A stretch of DNA of 64,000 nt from Qipengyuania vulgaris (GTDB lineage Bacteria; Pseudomonadota; Alphaproteobacteria; Sphingomonadales; Sphingomonadaceae): positions 186,001 through 250,000 of the forward strand of contig NZ_WTYC01000005.1 in assembly GCF_009827325.1 (NCBI RefSeq), written 5' to 3'. Of this stretch, positions 43,840-52,632 are shown in pieces. The notes under the pieces are model-generated. The model saw only the letters and a program-made list of their open reading frames with translations, searched no databases and was not told where the DNA came from. The first letter of the stretch is position 1. Each line of letters begins with the position of its first letter. Position numbers and translations under genes: made by a program.

Positions 43840-45530
43840 GTGGCGGTGATGCTCTGGGCGTAGGTGGATTTCACGCTGCGCTTGTCGACCTTTTGCGTGC
43901 CGAGGCGGGGCAGGTGGTCACTCGAATGCCAGACATGGGCAGGCACCTTGAAGGCCGCGATATGCTCGCGCAGGAAATCCTGCAGCTCTTCGGGGCTCAG
44001 ATCCTTGCCCTCATGCGTGAAATAGACCGCCGCGGGAATTTCACCGAACCGTTCGTCGGGGACTCCGAACACGCTGCATTCCGCAACTGCCGGATGCGCG
44101 TAGATCGCTTCCTCCACTTCGATACAGGAGATATTCTCGCCGCCGCGGATGATGATGTCCTTCTTGCGGTCGACGATGAAAAGGTAATCGTCGTCATCGA
44201 GATAACCCAGATCGCCCGTGCGGAAATAGGCATCCTTGGTATAGGCTGCGTCGGTCGCCTTGTCGTTCTTCCAGTATCCGAGGAAGTTGGCGACGGACCG
44301 GATGCAGACCTCTCCCACTTCCCCTTTGCCCAGCTTGTTGCCGTCATCGTCGAGGATGGCCATGTCGACCAGTGGCTTGGAAGGCATCCCGGTCGAACCG
44401 GGCTTCGCCATGTAATTCTCGTTGAGATTGCCGCAGCCGACCGCGTTGGTTTCGGTAAGGCCATAGCCGAGCAGCGGGAAACCGTTGGGGAAGGCCTCCT
44501 TGATCTTGGTGACATGTTCGGGCGGACGCGGGGCGCCGCCTGCGGCAAAGCTCTTGCACTGCGACAGGTCGAACTGGTCGCGTTCAGGGTGGGTCGCCAT
44601 TTCATAGCTCATCAGGGGAACGCCGACGAAATAGGTGATCTTCTCTTCGTCGAGCAGCCTCAATGCCTCGCGCGCATCCCATTTGGGCATGAGCACCAGC
44701 TTGCGCCCCAGCGCGAAACTCTGGAGAAACAGGGGCACTTCTCCGGTAACATGGAACAATGGCACTGCCACCAGCGCGCTCGGCTGAACGGTCGGTGCCT
44801 CGCCGCGCTCGGTCAGTATCTGGAGGATCATCGCGGTCTGCGCGACATAGTTCATGGTGCCGGAGACGACACCGAGATGATCGGAATAGGCACCCTTGGG
44901 ATTGCCGGTCGATCCGGAAGTATAGAGTATGGTGGCGAGATCATCAGGGCCGATCTGGCCCAGCATCTGCATCGCGGTGTCGCCTTCCGCCCAGATCGGG
45001 GCAAGCCCTTCCGAGGGCGCGCCATGATCGAACACGACGACTTTCGACTTGATGCCGTGGCCCTCCATGCGCTTGGCGCGCTGCGGATCGGCAAGCACCA
45101 GCGAACATTCGCACAGGTCGATGCCGTAGGCCATTTCATCGCCGGTCCACCAGCCGTTCAGCAGAGTAGCGCAGCCGCCCGCCATCAGCGTGCCCATGTA
45201 AGCCAGGATCCAGTTGACCGAATTGCGCGCCGCGATGCCGACGCGGTCTCCCTTCTTCAATCCGTGCTTCGTGACCAGGCCGTGCGCAACGCATGCAGCG
45301 GCGCCGTAAACCTGTCCGAAGGTCAGCCGCAGGTCGCCGTCGACGATGAAGAGGTCGTCCTTCTTCTCGTTGGCGAAATGCGCGAAATAATGCGCCAGGC
45401 TGGGGGGCGCATTCTTGAAAGCGGGCATCTCCACGCCGCGGCGCTCGATGGGGGTGGTTTCGAACATCTGGCCGGGTGCAGTCACGGCGGCGGTGAAGCG
45501 ATGGATATCCTTGTCGAGATCGGTCGGCAT
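43836..45530 (-). CDS. Acyl-CoA synthetase (AMP-forming, ANL superfamily)
   Basis: A 564-residue fatty-acid or related acid CoA ligase. The adenylation motifs are present: ILYTSGSTGNPKGAYSDH, LGYGLTETNAVGCG, YFRTGDLGYLDDDDYLFIVDRKKDIIIRGGENI. The C-terminal catalytic Lys lies in LGTQKVDKRSVK. No transmembrane segment. The frame is open far upstream, but the start ATG at 45530 (MPTDLDKDIHRF) follows GGAGAGGA. It heads the two-gene unit with glnD. Chain length unknown. Confidence 0.93.
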   Translation of the reverse strand: MPTDLDKDIHRFTAAVTAPGQMFETTPIERRGVEMPAFKNAPPSLAHYFAHFANEKKDDLFIVDGDLRLTFGQVYGAAACVAHGLVTKHGLKKGDRVGIAARNSVNWILAYMGTLMAGGCATLLNGWWTGDEMAYGIDLCECSLVLADPQRAKRMEGHGIKSKVVVFDHGAPSEGLAPIWAEGDTAMQMLGQIGPDDLATILYTSGSTGNPKGAYSDHLGVVSGTMNYVAQTAMILQILTERGEAPTVQPSALVAVPLFHVTGEVPLFLQSFALGRKLVLMPKWDAREALRLLDEEKITYFVGVPLMSYEMATHPERDQFDLSQCKSFAAGGAPRPPEHVTKIKEAFPNGFPLLGYGLTETNAVGCGNLNENYMAKPGSTGMPSKPLVDMAILDDDGNKLGKGEVGEVCIRSVANFLGYWKNDKATDAAYTKDAYFRTGDLGYLDDDDYLFIVDRKKDIIIRGGENISCIEVEEAIYAHPAVAECSVFGVPDERFGEIPAAVYFTHEGKDLSPEELQDFLREHIAAFKVPAHVWHSSDHLPRLGTQKVDKRSVKSTYAQSITAT

Positions 45531-45700
45531 ATTCGTGTCTGGTCCTCTCCATTGACGAGCGCGGGCAAAATCGCCCCGTTCCCGCCATTGGCTCGGAACA
45601 GTGCGAGACAGGCTTTCCCCAAAAGGCCTGCTATGCCAAAAGCCGCCCCCGAGACGGGTCGCGCGATGCGGCTTTCGGCATTCTCTAAGGGGATAAGACC

Positions 45701-46579
45701 TTGCTGTCACTACTGGCTGCGACTGCGGCTGCATCCGAACCGATCCAGTGGGCGGAGCTGGGCCTGCGCCCCTATCTGTTCGAGATCGGCAGCTTCCAGC
45801 TGCGCTATTACTCGCTGGCCTATCTGTTTGCGATACTGTTCGCCTACTGGCATTTGTCGAAGATGATCAAATCGCCCGGCGCGCCGATGGCGCAGCGCCA
45901 TGCCGACGATCTGTTCTTCTACTGCACACTGGGCGTAATCGTTGGCGGCCGATTGGGCTATGCCGCGTTCTACCAGCCCGACCTCTTCGGCGGAGTCGAA
46001 CTGTTCCAGCTCTGGAACGGCGGAATGAGCTTCCATGGCGGAGTGATCGGCGTGCTCGTCGCGATCAGCTGGGTTGCCTGGCGCGGCGCGCTGAACTGGC
46101 TGCGCGTATGCGATTACATCGCGGTCAATGTCCCGATCGGTTACATGCTTGGCCGGATCGCCAATTTCATCAATGGCGAACTTTACGGACGGCCCGTCGA
46201 AGGCGATCTCGCGTGGGCGATGGTATTTCCGGGAGGTGGTGAAATCGCCCGCCACCCGAGCCAGCTCTATCAGGCGGGGCTCGAAGGATTGCTGCTCGGC
46301 GTGCTGCTGATCGCGCTCTTCTGGACCACCCGGGCACGCTACCGTGCGGGCCTGCTGGTCGGGCTGTTCACCATCGGAATGGGAGCCGGCCGCTTCGTGA
46401 ACGAATTTTTCCGCGAGCCCGACGCCCATCTTGCCTACCGCGTGGCCGAAACAGGCCTCAGCCAAGGCCAGTGGCTAAGCCTGCCCATGATTGCGGTCGG
46501 CGTGGCCGTGATGATCTATGCGCTGATCCAGCCACCGGTTGGCGGAAAGAGCGTGTCGTCCAAACCCCAGGCGGCATGA
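45701..46579 (+). CDS. lgt: Phosphatidylglycerol-prolipoprotein diacylglyceryl transferase
   Basis: Lgt adds diacylglycerol to the lipobox Cys of lipoprotein precursors in the inner membrane. The 292-residue product has about seven hydrophobic helices, the HGG loop (MSFHGGVIGVLVA), the Lgt signature MLGRIANFINGELYGRP, and RHPSQLYQAGLEG. The start codon is TTG at 45701, with AAGGGGA 7 nt before it; the next ATG would delete the first helix. The stop overlaps the start of the methyltransferase gene (ATGA, 46576-46579). At least four lipoproteins encoded in this window would be its substrates. Confidence 0.96.
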   Translation: MLSLLAATAAASEPIQWAELGLRPYLFEIGSFQLRYYSLAYLFAILFAYWHLSKMIKSPGAPMAQRHADDLFFYCTLGVIVGGRLGYAAFYQPDLFGGVELFQLWNGGMSFHGGVIGVLVAISWVAWRGALNWLRVCDYIAVNVPIGYMLGRIANFINGELYGRPVEGDLAWAMVFPGGGEIARHPSQLYQAGLEGLLLGVLLIALFWTTRARYRAGLLVGLFTIGMGAGRFVNEFFREPDAHLAYRVAETGLSQGQWLSLPMIAVGVAVMIYALIQPPVGGKSVSSKPQAA

Positions 46580-47631
46580 ACGAGGCAGGGATCGCGACTG
46601 ACCTAGCCGCCACCTTCCGCCGGTTGATAGAGCGGCACGGGCCCATGCCCGTGTCGCGTTACATGGGCGAAAGCAATGCGCGCTATTATTCCGCTCGCGA
46701 TCCGCTGGGCAGCGCTGGCGATTTCACTACTGCGCCCGAGATCAGCCAGATGTTCGGGGAAATGGTGGGGCTGTGGCTGGCCGATCTCTGGAACCGGTCG
46801 GGTCGGCCCGATGCCGCCTATGTCGAGCTGGGTCCCGGCCGCGGAACGCTGGCGCGCGACGCCCTGAGGGCAATGACCAGCCAAGGGATGGCTCCCCCGG
46901 TCCATCTCGTCGAGGGGTCCGGGGCGCTGCGGAAACTGCAGGCCAACACGCTAGGCCAGGCACAGTTCCACGACAGTATCGATACCCTCCCCGAAGACAG
47001 ACCGCTCTACATCGTTGCGAATGAATTTCTCGATGCACTGCCGATCCGGCAGCTTGTCATGACCGAGCGGGGCTGGCGCGAGCGAATGGTCGCACTCGAA
47101 GACGATCGCTTCGTCTTCGCCGCCGGGCGCAGCCCGATGGACGATGCCGTGCCGGAACATCATCGCAGCCATCCCGTGGGGACGGTGATCGAAACCTGTC
47201 CCGCCGCCGCCGCCACGGTCGAAGAGATTGCCCGCCGGATCGACATTCAGGGCGGCGCAGCACTGTTCATCGACTACGGCTATCTTGTGCCGCAGACCGG
47301 CGAGACGTTGCAGGCCGTCCGCGCACATGAAAAAGTGGGCGTGTTCGATGCGCCGGGCGAGATGGACCTGACCGCGCTGGTCGATTTTGCGACGCTTGGG
47401 CACATGGCAAAGCGAGCGGGTCTCGCCGTCGATAGCGCCACACAGGGTGCTTGGCTGAACGCCATGGGGATTGCTCTTCGCGCGCAGGCGCTTGCGCAGC
47501 GCTCCCCGGATCGCGCCGATGAGCTTGACCGCGCACGTGATCGTCTGGTCGGAACAGACCAGATGGGCGAATTGTTTAAGGTCATGGCGCTTACCCCGCG
47601 CGGTGCGCCTCGCGGAGCCGGCTTCGGCTGA
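46576..47631 (+). CDS. MidA/NDUFAF7-type SAM-dependent methyltransferase
   Basis: A 351-residue protein of the MidA family (NDUFAF7 in mitochondria, where it dimethylates an arginine of complex I). Recognisable: GDFTTAPEISQMFGEMVGLW near the N terminus, SAM-binding VELGPGRGTLARDALR, NEFLDALPIRQL and LFIDYGY. The ATG at 46576 overlaps the lgt stop by 4 nt. Coupling to lgt appears in several alphaproteobacteria by my recollection and not from evidence here. The substrate in bacteria is unknown. Confidence 0.9.
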   Translation: MNEAGIATDLAATFRRLIERHGPMPVSRYMGESNARYYSARDPLGSAGDFTTAPEISQMFGEMVGLWLADLWNRSGRPDAAYVELGPGRGTLARDALRAMTSQGMAPPVHLVEGSGALRKLQANTLGQAQFHDSIDTLPEDRPLYIVANEFLDALPIRQLVMTERGWRERMVALEDDRFVFAAGRSPMDDAVPEHHRSHPVGTVIETCPAAAATVEEIARRIDIQGGAALFIDYGYLVPQTGETLQAVRAHEKVGVFDAPGEMDLTALVDFATLGHMAKRAGLAVDSATQGAWLNAMGIALRAQALAQRSPDRADELDRARDRLVGTDQMGELFKVMALTPRGAPRGAGFG

Positions 47632-47686
47632 GGTTCATCCTGTCGCTGCCATTTCCTTGGCAAGAAGCAGATCGAAGGGTCATCAC

Positions 47687-48097
47687 ATGAAGAATTTCCT
47701 CGCCTTTGCAGCCCTGATCGCCGCCGCACCCTTGCTCGCCGCGCAGCCGGTCGAAGGCAGATGGCTCACCGAAGAACGCGACGCAGTGATCACCATCGGC
47801 GATTGCGGAAACACCCTCTGCGGGCGGATCACGAAATTTCTCGTCACGCCGCCGCAAGGCGCGGACCAGCGCGACGTCAACAATCGCAATCCCAAGCTAC
47901 GCAGCCGCAAGCTAATGGGTATGCCTGTACTGACAGGTTTCACCGAGGACGGCGACGAATGGCGGGGCGAAATCTACGACCCGAAAAGCGGCAAGACGTA
48001 CCGCTCGATCATTCGCAGGAAGAATGCGGCCACGCTTGAAGTGAAAGGCTGCCTCGGTCCCTTTTGCCAGACCCAGACCTGGAAACGCGCTCGTTGA
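47687..48097 (+). CDS. DUF2147 family exported protein
   Basis: A 136-residue protein with a signal peptide (MKNFLAFAALIAAAPLLAA) and the DUF2147 pattern: GRWLTEERDAVITIGDCGNTLCGRITKF, then DDEWRGEIYDPKSGKTYRS-type segment (GEIYDPKSGKTY) and a final LEVKGCLGPFCQTQTWKR. Cys residues occur in two pairs that could form disulfides in the periplasm. The ATG at 47687 is chosen because the longer frame has no signal. It ends 1 nt before the convergent transporter gene. No function known. Confidence 0.9.
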   Translation: MKNFLAFAALIAAAPLLAAQPVEGRWLTEERDAVITIGDCGNTLCGRITKFLVTPPQGADQRDVNNRNPKLRSRKLMGMPVLTGFTEDGDEWRGEIYDPKSGKTYRSIIRRKNAATLEVKGCLGPFCQTQTWKRAR

Positions 48098-48098
48098 T

Positions 48099-49634
48099 CT
48101 ATAGGCCAGCTCGCTCCGCCAACTGCCGCGCCGCTTCCTCGAAGGACAGTTTGTTGTCCTCGCGATCGACGGAATAGTTGGCCTCGCGCATCGCGCCGAC
48201 ATCTATGGCACCGATCAGGGGCTCGAGCGCGGCAATGATTCCCTGATTGCGCCCCGCAGAAGGGCTGAGCAGCAGCACCGCGTCATAGTTCGGAAATGCA
48301 CCGCGCGGATCGTCGAGGATGGTGAGGTTGTCCGCCTCGATTCGCCCGTCGGACGTATAGGCCCCGATCACATCCGCTTCTCCCGACCGAAGGGCGTTGT
48401 ACATGAAAGTGGGTGAAAAGTTGCGGCGTTCGGCGAAGCGCAAACCATAGGCTTCGCGAACTGCGATCCATTCGGGGCGCTCGAAGAATTCCGGATCGCC
48501 GCCGATGGTGAGCTGCGGCGCGACCCGCGCCAGATCCTCGATCGAAGCGAGCCCGTAGGTCCGTGCACGTTCGCGTGATACGGCGAGGCCATATGCATTC
48601 TCGAAACCCAGCCGCCCCAGCAGGTGCATTCCGGTATTCGCGGTCTCCCACTCGGCAATCTGCTCGTACATCTTTTGGCGCGGCAGATTATCCTCACGTT
48701 GCATCTGGTTGGCCCAGATCGTGCCCGTATAGTCGACGTAGATATCGACTTCGCCGCTTGCCGCAGCACTATGCGCCACTGCCGACCCAAGCCCGTCGCG
48801 ATATTCGACAGCAAACCCTTCCTCCTCCAGCCGCTGGCCGATGAGACGCGCCAGAATGTACTGCTCGGAGAAGCCCTTGGCCCCGATCACGACAGCGTCT
48901 TCGTCCTCGCCGCCGAATTGCGCAAACAGGGCCGCGCCAAGGCCCAGTGCCACGGCCACGAGACCCCCGAGCCAGAGGCTTCGCCGCCGGTCGCGAAACC
49001 CGCGTTCGATCGTTCCGAGAATGGTGTCTGCCAACAGCGCCAGACCAGCACTGGCGATGCATCCGGCAAGGACCAGCGCCCAGTTCTGCGTCTGCAGTCC
49101 GGCGAAAATCGGATCGCCCAGGCTCTTCTGTCCGATAGTCGTCGCAAGCGTTGCAGCCCCGATGGTCCAGACCGCTGCCGTACGAATACCTGCCATGATA
49201 TAGGGGGCGGACAGGGGTGCTTCGACCAGCCACAGGCGCTGGCGAAATCCCATCCCGACGCCATGCGCCGCTTCGACGACACCCGGATCGAGATTGGCCT
49301 GCGCGGTCACGGCATTGCGCAGGATCGGCAGCAGCGCATAGAGCGCCAGGGCGAGCAGTGCAGGCAGGAAGCCGAGCGTCGGCAGACCTTCTCCGAACAC
49401 CGATCGCAGCGACAGCAGGATCGGAAAGAACAGCGCGAGCAAGGCGAGGGCCGGGATCGTCTGGACGAGGCTGGCGAAGGCAAGCGAAATGCGGGCCACT
49501 TTATCCGACCGGCTCGCCCAGATAGCCAAGGGCAGTGCGACCATGATCCCCAGTGCGATGGCAGCGGCCGACAGCAGGACATGGGCGGCCAGCTGGTCGC
49601 CAAGACCCATCAATGCGCCCCACAGCCCGTTCAC
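48099..49634 (-). CDS. Glycine betaine/choline-type ABC transporter, permease fused to substrate-binding domain
   Basis: A 511-residue OpuC/ProW-like subunit. Residues 1 to about 215 are the permease: helices, the EAA-like loop NAVTAQANLDPGVVEAAHGVGMGF and the next helices. After one more membrane helix, residues from about 240 form a solute-binding domain: VVIGAKGFSEQYILARLIGQRLEEEGF, YVDYTGTIWANQM, and a C-terminal LIGAIDVGAMREAN. The binding domain has no signal peptide because it stays tethered. The start is GTG at 49634, overlapping the ATPase stop (GTGA). With the ATPase at 49631 it is a complete two-gene importer for quaternary amines. Confidence 0.92.
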   Translation of the reverse strand: MNGLWGALMGLGDQLAAHVLLSAAAIALGIMVALPLAIWASRSDKVARISLAFASLVQTIPALALLALFFPILLSLRSVFGEGLPTLGFLPALLALALYALLPILRNAVTAQANLDPGVVEAAHGVGMGFRQRLWLVEAPLSAPYIMAGIRTAAVWTIGAATLATTIGQKSLGDPIFAGLQTQNWALVLAGCIASAGLALLADTILGTIERGFRDRRRSLWLGGLVAVALGLGAALFAQFGGEDEDAVVIGAKGFSEQYILARLIGQRLEEEGFAVEYRDGLGSAVAHSAAASGEVDIYVDYTGTIWANQMQREDNLPRQKMYEQIAEWETANTGMHLLGRLGFENAYGLAVSRERARTYGLASIEDLARVAPQLTIGGDPEFFERPEWIAVREAYGLRFAERRNFSPTFMYNALRSGEADVIGAYTSDGRIEADNLTILDDPRGAFPNYDAVLLLSPSAGRNQGIIAALEPLIGAIDVGAMREANYSVDREDNKLSFEEAARQLAERAGL

Positions 49635-50398
49635 CGCGACAGCTCCGCCAGTCGTTCGGCCTGGTGCCGGGGCACCGCGACAAGGGCCTGCGCTATCTCT
49701 CCGCCGCCACCCGCTACAAGCGCCTGCGGATGCTCGTCCGCGACGATTTGCCCCTCGTCCATCACCAGCACGCGATCTGCCAGCAGCAGGGCTTCGGCCA
49801 TGTCGTGCGTGACCATGACGGTCGTCAGGCCGAATTCCTGGTGAAGGCCGCGTACCCGCTCGCCAAGCGAGTCCCGCGTGACGGGGTCCAGCGCGCCGAA
49901 AGGTTCGTCCATCAATAGCAGGTGAGGATCTCCGGCCAGCGCACGCGCCACGCCGACACGTTGACGCTGTCCGCCCGAAAGCGCCTCGGGCATCCGCCGG
50001 GCCATCTCCGCATCCAGTTCCACCAGTTCGAGCAGCTCGGATACGCGCGACGTGCCGATCTTCTGGCCTGCCAGCCTCGGCCCGATCCCGATATTCTCGG
50101 CGACCGTCATATGCGGGAACAGCCCGATCGACTGGAAGACATATCCGATCCGCCGCCGCAGGGCTGCCAGCGGGAGACCGGCAACGTCCTCGCCTTCGAA
50201 CAGCACGCGTCCCGCGCTGGGCTCTACCAGCCGGTTGACGGTCTTGAGCAGCGTTGACTTGCCCGAACCGCTTGCCCCGACAAGCGCAACGAACTGGCCC
50301 GGCTCGATCTGCACAGATACCCCTTGGACCGCACGTGTCCCGCCATAGGATTTCGCGACGTTTTCGAATGCGAGCGCGGGGCCTTCCGAGCCCCTCAC
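49631..50398 (-). CDS. Quaternary-amine ABC transporter ATP-binding protein
   Basis: A 255-residue ABC ATPase. Walker A GASGSGKST (about 41-49), Q-loop VFQSIGLFPHMTV, signature LSGGQRQRVGVARAL, Walker B LLLMDEPFGALD and H-loop VMVTHDMAEA are all intact. The C-terminal CBS pair of OpuCA/ProV is missing, so osmotic gating by CBS domains is not expected. The start ATG at 50398 overlaps the upstream lipoprotein stop by 4 nt; the longer open frame upstream is not coding. It pairs with the permease/binding-protein fusion. Confidence 0.94.
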   Translation of the reverse strand: MRGSEGPALAFENVAKSYGGTRAVQGVSVQIEPGQFVALVGASGSGKSTLLKTVNRLVEPSAGRVLFEGEDVAGLPLAALRRRIGYVFQSIGLFPHMTVAENIGIGPRLAGQKIGTSRVSELLELVELDAEMARRMPEALSGGQRQRVGVARALAGDPHLLLMDEPFGALDPVTRDSLGERVRGLHQEFGLTTVMVTHDMAEALLLADRVLVMDEGQIVADEHPQALVAGGGGEIAQALVAVPRHQAERLAELSR

Positions 50399-50865
50399 TC
50401 TTCTTCGTCACCTTCCGTCGGCTCCGGTGCCTGATAGTTCACGCGCGTCAGCTCGATCCGGCGGTCCCCGGGCCCGGTCGCAAACATCGTGTCGTCATCA
50501 ACGCTTCCGGGCTGCCAGCAGGTTTCAACGCCGTTCTCGTCATCGGGGGTCATGCATAACTGTTTGCCGCTGGGGCCATCGGAATAGGTCCAGTCCCCTT
50601 CCTGCCAGAGATCGCCGTTCCGCAAATCGCGATAGCGCCCCTCGACATCGAAATAGGTTGCGTAGCGCGCGCCGTTTTCCGCGGCTACACGCCACGCGGT
50701 CTCCGCAAAGCCTTCAGGAGCAGGTTCTTTCTCTGCTTCCTCGCCCGCCTCCTCCAGCATCGATTCTTCTTGGGAGACGGGTGCGTCCTCTGGCTGCGTG
50801 CACGCGCCCAGACCCAGCGCCAAGATAGTCGAAATACTAAAGAAAACGCGCAAACTTCCCTCCAT
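50395..50865 (-). CDS. Lipoprotein with acidic linker, coupled to the ABC transporter genes
   Basis: A 156-residue predicted lipoprotein: signal MEGSLRVFFSISTILALGLG ends at lipobox LGAC, Cys22. An acidic linker (EESMLEEAGEEAEKEPAPEG) leads to a compact domain with YATYFDVEGRYRDLRNGDLW, YSDGPSGKQLCM and ENGVETCWQPGS, with two Cys that could pair. It ends in an acidic tail. Overlap with the ATPase start (ATGA) puts it first in the transporter operon. It is not the solute-binding protein, which is fused to the permease. Domain family not recognised. Confidence 0.8.
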   Translation of the reverse strand: MEGSLRVFFSISTILALGLGACTQPEDAPVSQEESMLEEAGEEAEKEPAPEGFAETAWRVAAENGARYATYFDVEGRYRDLRNGDLWQEGDWTYSDGPSGKQLCMTPDDENGVETCWQPGSVDDDTMFATGPGDRRIELTRVNYQAPEPTEGDEEE

Positions 50866-50919
50866 CCGGTCGAATGAGCCGAAGCATAGGAAAACGAACG
50901 CGGATTGGCGAGTGCAGCT

Positions 50920-52452
50920 TCAGCCGCTCAGCGACGAGACCGGCACTGAAATCTCGACATCGAGCCCGTCGTCGGAATAGGCCCGCGTGAACCGGCCGCC
51001 CAATTGTCCTTCGATTGCCATCCTCAGCAGCCGCGAACCGAAGCCCTCGGCCTCCTGTTCGGGCTTTCCCTTGCTGTGAACCGAGGACTCTCGCCATGCG
51101 ACGCATACCCTGTCCTCACCGTCGCATGGCTGGCGGATCTCGATCGAGACCTTACCGTCATGATGGGCGAAGGCTCCGTACTTTGCGGCATTGGTCGCAA
51201 GCTCGTGAAAGATCAGCGCCAACGGTGTTGCCGCGCGCGACCCGACCCTGACTTCGTCACCAGTGATCGCCACGCGTTCACCCTTCGCACCGTCGTATGG
51301 CGCAAGAAGGTCTTCCAGCAAGCCCTTGAGATCGTCCACTCCGCGGGCGTCGTCGGCGCGGACATAATCATGTGCCGTGCTAAGTGCGCGGATCGCGGCA
51401 TTCAGCTCGTCTGCAAAGGGTTTCACTTCAGGCTTTCCGCGGGCATGCAGGGCGATCAGCCCGGTCACGACGGCGAAAATGTTCTTGATGCGGTGCGCCA
51501 GTTCGTTGGCAAGCAGGTCGCGCGCTTCGGAGAGGCGATGCGCGTCGTCGATATCGATGACCGTGCCGAACCAGCGCTTACCGCCGTCTGCCTCGTCCAC
51601 AGGCAAGGCCCGGCTGAGCACCCAGCGATACTCGCCATCCTTGTGAAGCAGCCGAATTTCGTCCTCGTGCGCCTTGCCTTCCTTCATTGCGGCTATCCAG
51701 CGCGCCAAGCTGTTCTCGCGCTCGTCCGGGTGGACCAGATCGGCCCAGTCCGAGGCGCTGAGCGGAACGGCCGCGCCGGTAACCTCGTGCCAGCGCGCGT
51801 TGACGTAATCGAGGTTGCCCTGATCGTCTCCCGACCATGCGATGCCGGGGACGGAATCGATCATCCTCCGGAGCCGCGCTTCGCGCAGGGCGATTTCGCT
51901 CCTCGCTGCTTCGCTTGCCCGCCTCTGGCCGAAGCGGCGCATGACCGCCGCCGCCAGCACCGTCATTCCCTGGTGCTGAAGTTCGGTAAGTCCTTCCGGC
52001 CGCGGTTCGGTATCGATCACGCACAGAGCGCCGAGCGGTGCGCCTTCCTCGGACACGAGCGGGAAGCCGGCATAAAACCGGACCTTCGGATCGCCGGTGA
52101 CCAGCGGGTTGTCTGCGAAGCGCTGGTCCTGCATGGCATCGCATACGATCAGCGGCTGCGCTTCCAGCATCGCATGGGCGCAAAAGCTCGTCGAGCGGGG
52201 GGTTTCGCTGGCATCTAGGCCGACCCGGGCAAGAAAGCGCTGGCGCGCCTTCTCGACCACCGTGACCGTGGAGACCGGGGTCCGGCAGAAATCTGCCGCG
52301 AAGGTAACGAGCTGCTCCAGTTCGGGATCGTCGAGGAGACCTTGCGTGCCATAGGCGGCGAGCACACTCAGCCGCTCGTCCTCGTCGCAAAATTGCGGCG
52401 AAGGCGCGTTACCTTGGGGCCAGAGAGTCTCTTCGGAAGTGAACATGTCCAT
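50920..52452 (-). CDS. GAF-PAS-HWE family sensor histidine kinase
   Basis: A 510-residue soluble kinase: GAF domain about 25-180 (TSFCAHAMLEAQPLIVCDAM), PAS about 195-320 (VPGIAWSGDDQGNLDYVNARWHEVTG and GEYRWVLSRALPVDE), then an HWE kinase core with ELAHRIKN (phosphoacceptor His), ALIFHELATNAAKYGA, and the WxE (CVAWRES) that names the family. Such kinases often feed PhyR in the general stress response; EcfG, NepR and PhyR are not nearby. Start placed at ATG 52452 (MDMFTSEET); an in-frame TTG at 52467 is possible and no strong ribosome-binding site decides. Confidence 0.93.
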   Translation of the reverse strand: MDMFTSEETLWPQGNAPSPQFCDEDERLSVLAAYGTQGLLDDPELEQLVTFAADFCRTPVSTVTVVEKARQRFLARVGLDASETPRSTSFCAHAMLEAQPLIVCDAMQDQRFADNPLVTGDPKVRFYAGFPLVSEEGAPLGALCVIDTEPRPEGLTELQHQGMTVLAAAVMRRFGQRRASEAARSEIALREARLRRMIDSVPGIAWSGDDQGNLDYVNARWHEVTGAAVPLSASDWADLVHPDERENSLARWIAAMKEGKAHEDEIRLLHKDGEYRWVLSRALPVDEADGGKRWFGTVIDIDDAHRLSEARDLLANELAHRIKNIFAVVTGLIALHARGKPEVKPFADELNAAIRALSTAHDYVRADDARGVDDLKGLLEDLLAPYDGAKGERVAITGDEVRVGSRAATPLALIFHELATNAAKYGAFAHHDGKVSIEIRQPCDGEDRVCVAWRESSVHSKGKPEQEAEGFGSRLLRMAIEGQLGGRFTRAYSDDGLDVEISVPVSSLSG

Positions 52453-52632
52453 CTGCGCGGGGTGCAATAGGCGATAAACAACGGAGATACAACGGTTTTA
52501 CCCGGCGAAGGCAGAGAGCATGGTTAGCCATCTTTCGCTCGCCGATTCAGAGATTTGCGCGCGTCCTTTTGCTCGGCTATCGGGCGGCGTAGAAAATGCA
52601 GGACCTGTCCGGTCCGCCAAGGAGAGACGATT

